Virus record (IMG/VR): IMGVR_UViG_3300004460_000078
Coordinates: 1,139-47,126 of that record
Strand: one strand, 5' to 3'
DNA from: a virus
DNA: 45,988 nucleotides
Shown: piece after piece, positions 20,711-28,700 of the stretch
Numbering within the stretch: position 1 is the stretch's first letter
Layout of the letters: each line of letters begins with the position of its first letter
Made by a program: the position numbers and the translations under genes
The notes under the pieces: model-generated
The model's database searches: none
What the model was told of the DNA's origin: nothing
Seen by the model: the letters and a program-made list of their open reading frames with translations, nothing else

Positions 20711-21451
20711 ATGACAGATACATGGGAACTACCTCCGTCAGTTGAAACACAATCCATTGAACGAGTCGGCGGCTCTTTCGCTTGGGAGTCTGGTGTATAC
20801 GATGCTGTTGTCAGCATGGCATACCTAGATCAATCCAAAGGTGGAGCTGTGAGCTTGAACGTTATCCTCAAGAATGCCCAAGGCAAAGAGCTGAAGGAAT
20901 CTATGTGGATTAAGTCAGGCGATAAGAAAGGCAATAAGACGTACTATACCGATAAAGATGGTAAAGATCGTCCGTTGCCAGGTTACTCAGTAGCTAACTC
21001 GCTCTGTGTATCCGCTATGGGTAAGAGCTTGGCAGACGCCATGAAGACACCTGAAAAGAAAATCGTTAACATCTACAACTATGAGCAGTCTAAGGAAGTT
21101 CCTACTGAACGTCCGGTACTGGTCGAGCTAATCAATAAGCCAGTTAAAGTTGCTGTCCATCAGATCTTGGAAAACAAGAACGTTAAAGATGACAGCGGCA
21201 ATTATGTGCCAGGTCCAGATACTCGTACAGTTAACGAGTTTAAGTTCTTTGGTAACACAGCTGGTTTAACTGCCGAAGAGATCCTCGCAGAGGGTGAGGC
21301 TGTTATGTTCGATAAATGGGCCGCAAAGAATACCGGCACAGTTATCGATAAGACAGTCAAGAAAGATAACGCTGCTACTTCAGCTGCGTCTATTATGGGT
21401 GCGTCTGCAGCTACCGACGATACTGCTACTACAGGATCGTTGTTCGGCTAA
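20711..21451 (+). CDS. Probable single-stranded DNA-binding protein (N4 gp45 type)
   Basis: A 246-aa protein with a beta-rich N-terminal domain (about 20-110) rich in aromatic and basic residues and GDKKGNKTYYTDKDGKDRPL, as expected for OB-fold ssDNA binding, and a flexible Ala/Thr/Asp tail ending TTGSLFG. Position and size agree with the N4 SSB, which in N4 is needed for replication and recombination and also activates host sigma70 polymerase at late promoters through its C-terminus. AAGGAA lies 7-8 nt before the ATG, and an extended -10 promoter lies upstream. The stop overlaps the RuvC-like start (TAATG). Assignment is by context and composition; no single diagnostic motif exists. Confidence 0.65.
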   Translation: MTDTWELPPSVETQSIERVGGSFAWESGVYDAVVSMAYLDQSKGGAVSLNVILKNAQGKELKESMWIKSGDKKGNKTYYTDKDGKDRPLPGYSVANSLCVSAMGKSLADAMKTPEKKIVNIYNYEQSKEVPTERPVLVELINKPVKVAVHQILENKNVKDDSGNYVPGPDTRTVNEFKFFGNTAGLTAEEILAEGEAVMFDKWAAKNTGTVIDKTVKKDNAATSAASIMGASAATDDTATTGSLFG

Positions 21452-21912
21452 TGCGCGTCTGCGGGATTGACCCCGGCAACTATGGAGCCGTGTGTGTGAT
21501 AGATTCAACGGATCTATCCTCACCGGCTCTATTGGATTTCCATCGTTCATCTACCTATGACATCGCCAACTGGATTCATTCCCAGTCAGTTGATGTCGTA
21601 TGGGTAGAGGAGCTTCATTCGATATACCAAGTCACAGCCAAGGCTAACTTTGGTTTGGGACGAAGTGTAGGAACTGCTTTAACTATAGCTGAAATCATCA
21701 ACAAAGGTCTTAAGCCTAGACTAATTAAGCCTAAAGCTTGGCAGAAATTTGTAGGAGTTACTGCTAAAGGCAAAGCTATTAAAAATGATGTTGCTGCACT
21801 AGCAACCAAACTGTACCCACTTGCAGATCTCCATGGTCCAAAGGGCGGCCTGAAAGACGGAAGATCAGATGCCTTAATGATTGCTCATTATGGCCTTCAC
21901 CATACTCCATAA
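21451..21912 (+). CDS. RuvC-like Holliday junction resolvase
   Basis: A 153-aa protein with an RNase H fold active site: GIDPG with Asp7, WVEELHS with Glu53, and KDGRSDAL with Asp136 and Asp140. Length matches bacterial RuvC (about 170 aa) and phage resolvases. It would cut branched replication intermediates before packaging. The start is coupled to the SSB stop by a one-base overlap (TAATG). Confidence 0.85.
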   Translation: MRVCGIDPGNYGAVCVIDSTDLSSPALLDFHRSSTYDIANWIHSQSVDVVWVEELHSIYQVTAKANFGLGRSVGTALTIAEIINKGLKPRLIKPKAWQKFVGVTAKGKAIKNDVAALATKLYPLADLHGPKGGLKDGRSDALMIAHYGLHHTP

Positions 21913-21922
21913 GGAATTTGTC

Positions 21923-22567
21923 ATGAAAATCGAAATTGACATCGATATTGAAGAAATTGTACGCGAGGAAGTTCGTACGTACATCAAAGAGAACCTCATC
22001 ATCAATAATATCTCAGGCAACGTGCATACTGCAGCAACCGCCTCTGGTGTTACTGTACGTGCATCTGCAGAGAATAAAGCATCTGTTAAATCAGAATCTT
22101 CTGCTAAGGCCGACACTGAAGAAGAAATTCAGTGGGAGTACGCACCTAAGTTTGGCAGTCGCCGTAATAAGGTAGAAATTGCCTTGCATGAGAAAGAGCT
22201 GGCTGCCGGTCGCTTACTTACACCAGAAGAAAAGGGTGTACTTGAAGCTGACATGGAAATGTCTGAAGAGCGCCAATTGAAAGCTAAAGAAGATGCTCGT
22301 AAAAAAGCTCGCATCGACGAGATTACAGCTGCTGGCTTAGCTGCAGCTGATAAAGAACTAGCTGAAGAAGCGGCTGCTGCTGAATCTGCAGAGGATGAAG
22401 ACTCTGACACTGTAGAAGACGAAAGAGACGGTAGTGAGCTATTCCTAGAAGGAGAAACTACCTCTGAGGACAATGACAGTGCCGAAGATACTGTCATGCC
22501 TGGTGAGGAAACTCACGAGATTCCTAAAACGGAGAAGCTAGATAATCTAGATTCACTGTTCGCATGA
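21923..22567 (+). CDS. Acidic protein with disordered tail, 214 aa
   Basis: ATG 21923 is preceded by AAGGAA. The N-terminal 75 residues are alpha/beta with alternating charges (MKIEIDIDIEEIVREEVRTY), then a Lys/Glu-rich helix (about 85-150), then a strongly acidic Ala/Glu/Asp/Ser tail. The C-terminus reads LDNLDSLFA, sharing SLF plus a small residue with the SSB tail. It ends in an ATGA overlap with the next gene. It could be an SSB partner or a DNA mimic; the function is unknown. Confidence 0.65.
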   Translation: MKIEIDIDIEEIVREEVRTYIKENLIINNISGNVHTAATASGVTVRASAENKASVKSESSAKADTEEEIQWEYAPKFGSRRNKVEIALHEKELAAGRLLTPEEKGVLEADMEMSEERQLKAKEDARKKARIDEITAAGLAAADKELAEEAAAAESAEDEDSDTVEDERDGSELFLEGETTSEDNDSAEDTVMPGEETHEIPKTEKLDNLDSLFA

Positions 22568-22752
22568 AAGACTTCCTAACAACGGCGAAAGCATTAGTAA
22601 TCACTCTCGGGTGCTTGCTAATTGCGATCCCCTTATTTGTTGGGGTCATGTGGCTTACACCGATTGTCGTCATAGCGGCAATCGGTGGCTGCCTCTTTAT
22701 TATCATCAAAATCTTACTTCACGAAACTCCGGACTCTCCCTCAGATCCTTAA
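22564..22752 (+). CDS. Small two-TM membrane protein
   Basis: A 62-aa protein with hydrophobic segments at about 9-31 and 32-51 (VITLGCLLIAIPLFVGVMWL, TPIVVIAAIGGCLFIIIKIL) and a short polar tail. It begins in an ATGA overlap with the upstream gene and is the last rightward gene. Its stop codon overlaps the last 4 nt of the convergent vRNAP gene. A holin-like role is possible by topology only. Confidence 0.65.
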   Translation: MKDFLTTAKALVITLGCLLIAIPLFVGVMWLTPIVVIAAIGGCLFIIIKILLHETPDSPSDP

Positions 22753-25700
22753 TCAAAAGGGGAGATATCCAAAGCATTCTCAAGACCGTGTATAGTCGTA
22801 GCTGAATCAAATAATTCATCCTGTTGGAAGAGATGAGGTAACAAGTCGCCTACAAACACTGAACCATTAATGTTAGCTAAAGTATCTAATCCTGTAACAG
22901 ATTGAAGCCCTGCAGCTGTCATAACCATAGTTGGAGACTTCTGGATCATGCTTGCAGCAGATCTTGTGTTCCGTAGCTTATATGACAGGAACGCAGTGAA
23001 CCCCAATGAGTTTATAGTCTCCAGCCATGGATGCATGTTCTCATCAAACAGAACGAAAGCATCAATTGACTCTTGTAATGCTACGTCAAACGATTGCCCT
23101 TTTACGTCAACTGCGTGACTAATCATTGCATATCGGCTCAAGAAGTCAGTCAACTGTACTACTTCTTTATGCTTCCGATACACAAAGCTACTCTTAGCTA
23201 AAACAATGTTCTTAGCAATATCAGTTACTAGTTCCGGAACCTTATCCGAGTACTTCGTGATCCGCTCTGCCTGTAGTACTTTCTGTGTACGATCTATAAA
23301 GCCTTCTGTTGATGCTGTGTTCACATCCTCAACAATCAATGAGTTCAGGCCTACTGAGCTCATAAGATGCACTGGGTTACGCTCAATCTCAGCTCCCAAT
23401 GCTGCTTTCTGCCGCTCAAGTGCTGCCTTCTGCGCACCTGTAGCTAGCTGTATCTTATGGTGAACATCGCGGTACAGCTGCGTATCCGCTTCATAGCGCT
23501 TATACGCCTTATATCCCTCAGCCATTTTAGTTACTGCGTATCGTGGGGATATTTTACGAATTCCCAACTGGTAGATATTACTTACCATGTTATTGATAAG
23601 AACCATCAACGTAGCCATAACAACACGTTCCATACCAAACGCCATCACCTGACGTACGCTGTAATGGAACTTTTTCATAAAGGCCCTTAGAGGAGCTAAT
23701 AGCTCTCCCTGTATACCCGGGATGTTGCTCATGTCCTTCGCAGTGTACCCAAATACCTTATAAATCACTGCATCACGTACTTTAAACTCACCGTTGAGTG
23801 AATACTGCTGCATATACTCTTTTACTTCTTCAGGTAACTTCAGGTACTTCTCGTAATGCTCCCCTTCAGGATCCAGTATGTTAATAAACTTTCCTTTGTA
23901 GCTTGGCTCTAAGCCAACCCACTCATCGACCAATAAGTCAATCGTACGTTTATCAGCATCTACTGTGTTTTTCTTACTAATGTAAGATGAGTTCATATTC
24001 GCGAATACATTTTGATACTCAAGATCAGGCTCAAATATAGTCTCTACATTATAGGCATCCATAATGATGCGATAATCTACAATATTGTTATTCTCATCGC
24101 GAATAGGACGAAGCTTCTGATCAGGAATTTCCTTCCCCTCTTTAGCTAACTTACGCTGATCCTTACGTACTTCATTAACCTTGCGGCGGATCGCCAAGTA
24201 ATCTGGCACACCCTTACTATCTTGGAATGCTTTATCTTTAGCTAGTATCTCACTCAAAGAAGTACCACTATGGTGCTTACCTGTTGTAGATAGGATACCA
24301 GATACGTGTCTAATCTCTGGAGACCATTTAGCTACAAACATGTGGGTATGAGCCTGTGGTACATTAGGAATTTTGCCTAACTTGTAAGGTAGCGTGAACC
24401 CTTCACGAGCCATTTGCTTTGTGTCAGCTAAAGTCCCAGTCTTCACATCAGTCAGATTATCAATCTTATCTACAGTCCAACCCTTCTGCATCTGCGTCGG
24501 ATTACCACTAAATAGATCTCTACGGGATACATTTACATACGCTCTATGGGCTTCCAACATATACTGGAATGCGTTCTCCTTAGGATCAGCTTTCATTTCA
24601 GCTTCCATTAGGGAATTAACCATAGCTAAATCTGAAGTCTGGTGCTCCTGGAGAGCCGTTAATGTAGCAATCGCATCCAGGCGCCGCACGTTATCAGTAG
24701 TTGTCTGCTCAGAAGTTAGAAAGCTCTGAGCGATACTATGAACGTTAAAATGTGCATCAGGTAGTTTAGACACCTGAGTCACCAAGAACTGTCCTAATTC
24801 CTCTGTATAGCGGATAGCGTCACTATTGCCTTTAAAGCCTGTAGCCTTAATGAGCTTAGCCTTCTCACGTTTAATAAGGTCCGGAGAATTAAGCAACATA
24901 CGAATTTGCGCAGGATTATATCCAGCGCTTAGTAGGCTACTTAGGTCACTTTTATAGACTACTCGAGTTATAGCCTGACGAGCCTTGAGAGTAATCTCCT
25001 CTGGCTTAGTAGCTTTCCACGACCCTTCCAATCTGAAGATCGCATCTCTAGCTACTTGCTGGTAGAGCTTACCGATATTCACTTTAGTAAATAGTAATGC
25101 CTTTACCAAATCTGCTGTTAAGGCGCCTCCGCCCATCTCATCAAAGATGTGCTTCATAACATCGCCCATGCTGGCATAGGCTGCCATCGTAGCCGTCTGG
25201 CGACCTGCTCCCTCACCTATGGCTACAATGCCGCCACCGATCACTGCATTCGAGAATCGGCTAGCTATGTTTCCAGGGTTAGAGCTAATTGCTTGCTGTA
25301 CCCTATCTTGAACAAATTTACGGATCTTTGAGTCTGCTGCATTAATGTACTTGCCTGACACATTCTCAATACTATCTAACTTGCTTTCGTGACCAGACTG
25401 TATCTCTATCAACTGAGCTGCGATAGCTACCATTTCTTCATATGAGTTAGTAGATTTGCGCTTATTAATAGCCCGAAGGAATTGATCTAAAATCACATCA
25501 ACAATGTGCTGCAGCTGAGCTAAGAACCCATCACCGCGCTCCGGCCGGCGACTGTCGAATGTCTTCAACGCTTTGATCACTGCTTCATTCGTAACAGCAT
25601 AAGCCAGGAATTCCTCTGGCACATTACGTGCTTCCGGGCCAAACAAATAATTATACTGTTTCTTAGCCAGGGCTATTTCAGCTGGTGTAGAATTAGCTAA

Positions 25701-28700
25701 GCTATCACTCAAGAATACTTTGTAGCCGCCCATCTTATCTATAGCTTTACGAGCATTATTTCTGACTCTACGAATCTGCTCCCCAATCAGTTTATTATCT
25801 GCGATCGCTGTGACAGTGAGAGCATGCAGTAGTTCGTGAACATATGTCTCCTGTGGAGAGTACTCATTACGAGCTCCTGGGACATCACGGCTCAGTGATA
25901 CCGTTACACGCTTGTCTGCAGCATCGTAGTTGCCTTGTGTCATTCCATCGATCTGCTCTAGTGTTAACTTGAGCTTCGATACGTGATCCATACCTTTAGC
26001 TAATACATCCATGATGCGGGATAGAGACTCATTATGAGCATCCATCGCTGCTTGACTTGGGTAGTACTTACGAGACAGGTTCTGGAATTTCTTAAATAGC
26101 CTTTTGACACTATCTTTGGTTATGTCTTTAGCAAATACTGTCTGCGGGTTTTCTCTCCGCTGATTATCCAAGGTCCCAAAAGTTAAGTCTTCGACAAAAC
26201 TCCTCATTGCCTTATCCGCAATGGTCGTCTCGGCTGTAAAGTTTGTTGGCTTAGCGTACTTACGTAACTCAGTGCGTAAGTTCTCGAGCATTACCTCGTA
26301 CGCTGCAGATCCCATCTCTTGGATGTACTCATCTGTCTTAGACGTATTGTTATCTGAGCCATTCAGCATATCCTTCAACAGACCCATAACTTGGTTCTGA
26401 GTTAGACCCTCATCTTTGAACCGCTGCTTCATTTCTTTAAGACGAGCATCAATAATTTTGTTATCACCTTCAGCTAAGCCTAGATATTCAAATGCTCCTT
26501 CGTTGGTATACCCCTGTAATACCGCTAAACCATCATCAGTACCCAAGCGCTGTAACAATGCGTCGTACTTGGCTCTCAAAGCTGGAGTAATTACTTTGGT
26601 GCTAACCTCAGGCGAACTAAAGAATATCTTTAGCTTATGCACATTAAGACTAGCTTTGACTGCCGCAATCCTACTATCTACTGACAATCCTGCATCAGGG
26701 TTAGTCACTGCCATATCCTGCGCAAACAACTGGCTAGTCCCAATACCACCTTTTTCCTCGATAAGTCCTTCTAGATCTTCTTTTACCGCTACACTTCTAT
26801 CAGCTGCTGCGTCTACTACTCCTACTAGTGCAGCGAATGTTAGCGGCGGCTTATCAAAACGAAATGTATTGATGTATGCATCTCTCTTAAGCCTAGTGTT
26901 AATAGCCAATAACATAGCTTTACCTTCGGCAGTTTCCGTAATCCCTTCACCGCCTCCCAGTGCTTTAGTAGCTGCAATCATTGCATGCATCTGGTTACGC
27001 ATGATGTCAGATATGTTTGTTTCACGACCATACTTGAGGTAATCCGTGTTGTACTTCTCAGAGAACTGCATAAGTACTTCTGGGCGACCAAACACCGCAT
27101 CGTACAGCGGCAGTACCTCAGGATGCTTTTCCAAGGACAGCGACAGTAAAGACGCGTCCATATTAATAATACCACGAATCAATGCACTCACACCTGGCGT
27201 AGTAAATTCCCTATTTCTTGGTTGGTTAGTACGCTCAACTGCCTTATACGGATCATTGGAAGACAGGTCTTTAGTGAATGATGATACCCGATTAGCATCA
27301 GCTGCATCCCGAACACCTACGCGCTTACTGAGATCAATAAACGAATCTACAGTAGCGTCATTAAGAGGCCCTTTATATTGGGGAAGCCACTGCTTCAAGT
27401 TACCTTTAACAAGCTCAAGAATTTCTACTTCTGTTAAGGATCCTGTCCTACCTAAGTCCTTTAACTTTTTTGCATAAGCCGCTTCGTAATGTTCCATGAA
27501 AATAGAATGCATTATCTCTGCAGCCTGAACTACGCCTTCACGTAATTCCTTTGTATCTCCAAGCATGGCGTTTAGGCCAATGCTGAAGCGAGGCTCAATT
27601 ACCGCTGAGATAGCAACCACTAACGGGCCCTCTTCAAAGGTAAAGTTCTGTGCCATACCCATCTTCAGACGATTGCCTAACTGATCAAGCGATCGGTCCA
27701 TACGTGGGTTACTATGAATAACCTTTAGATGAGCAATAAATGTATCAATGTCTGCTTTGCCTTCTGGCGTAGATCTATTAGCCTGTAATTCACCCATAGT
27801 TTGGTACAGGTGAGTGATGATATTTCTAGCTACGCCTTGAGCAATTGCTTGGACACCACCGCCATACAAGAAAATCATAAATGGGTACTTAACTAAGTCC
27901 CTAGCTTCTGGATCCGCAAGATCTGGAAACACTGCATTCAAAGATTTGGACCGGGTATCATACGTTTCACGTAACTGCTCTACCCGATCTTCTTTCCAAA
28001 ACCGCTCAACGGTGTAGTAGTCTGCTGCTGCATCTACACTCCGAGACTCAGGAGCTTGGACTTTAGACCCTAAATCAAGATAGGCATCCGTGTGTACGTC
28101 TTCCTGTTCATAGATACCACTAACTAAGTGAATCCTGCCTTCAGGATCCCTAGCTAAGTAAGTGCCTGTCTGGTTTAGGTGCTTCTCAAGATCTTCCGGA
28201 GTGTTGAACGAAGGAAACTGGAGAATGTTAATAGCAAAGCCATTGGAGATACCATCAATCTCAAGCGGTATATCCGACTTAAACGCATTCTTAAACGATG
28301 ACGCTGGCTTCCCATCAGCCATATGCTGAGCCCATGCCTTACTGTATTTATCGTATTTAGCTAAGCCTAACAGCCCGGTGATCAACGAGATATCTGTTCC
28401 TTTGAATGGGCTATTGCTCGCAGTCTTTAATTTCATTAAGACCTTCGCGAATGCATCTACATCTAAGTTCTCCGCAGTCAGTAACTTGACTGCAGCTTGC
28501 ACATCCGGATGAGCCGTATATTCATCAAATGTCCGGTTAATGTCTACCGGAGTCTTTTTGTCGATCTTATAGCCTAAGTTAAACATCACAGCATACTTGA
28601 ACATATGAATGTTATCTTTGGTGTACGTCGTAGTTCCTTTAGGCTTAACCATGTGCCGCATGAAGTGACTGTTCTGGGCGTTAATAAGGCCTACCTGCAT

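Noticed and set aside
22749-22770. vRNAP C-terminus DISPFD resembles the SSB-binding tip DDIPF
   Set aside because: Followed by an extra Asp and found at the end of a giant virion protein; likely chance.
26416-27042. 208-codon plus-strand frame opposite vRNAP
   Set aside because: Ser/Leu/Ala-rich shadow of the real gene, without ribosome site or family features; same for the other frames antisense to the giant genes.
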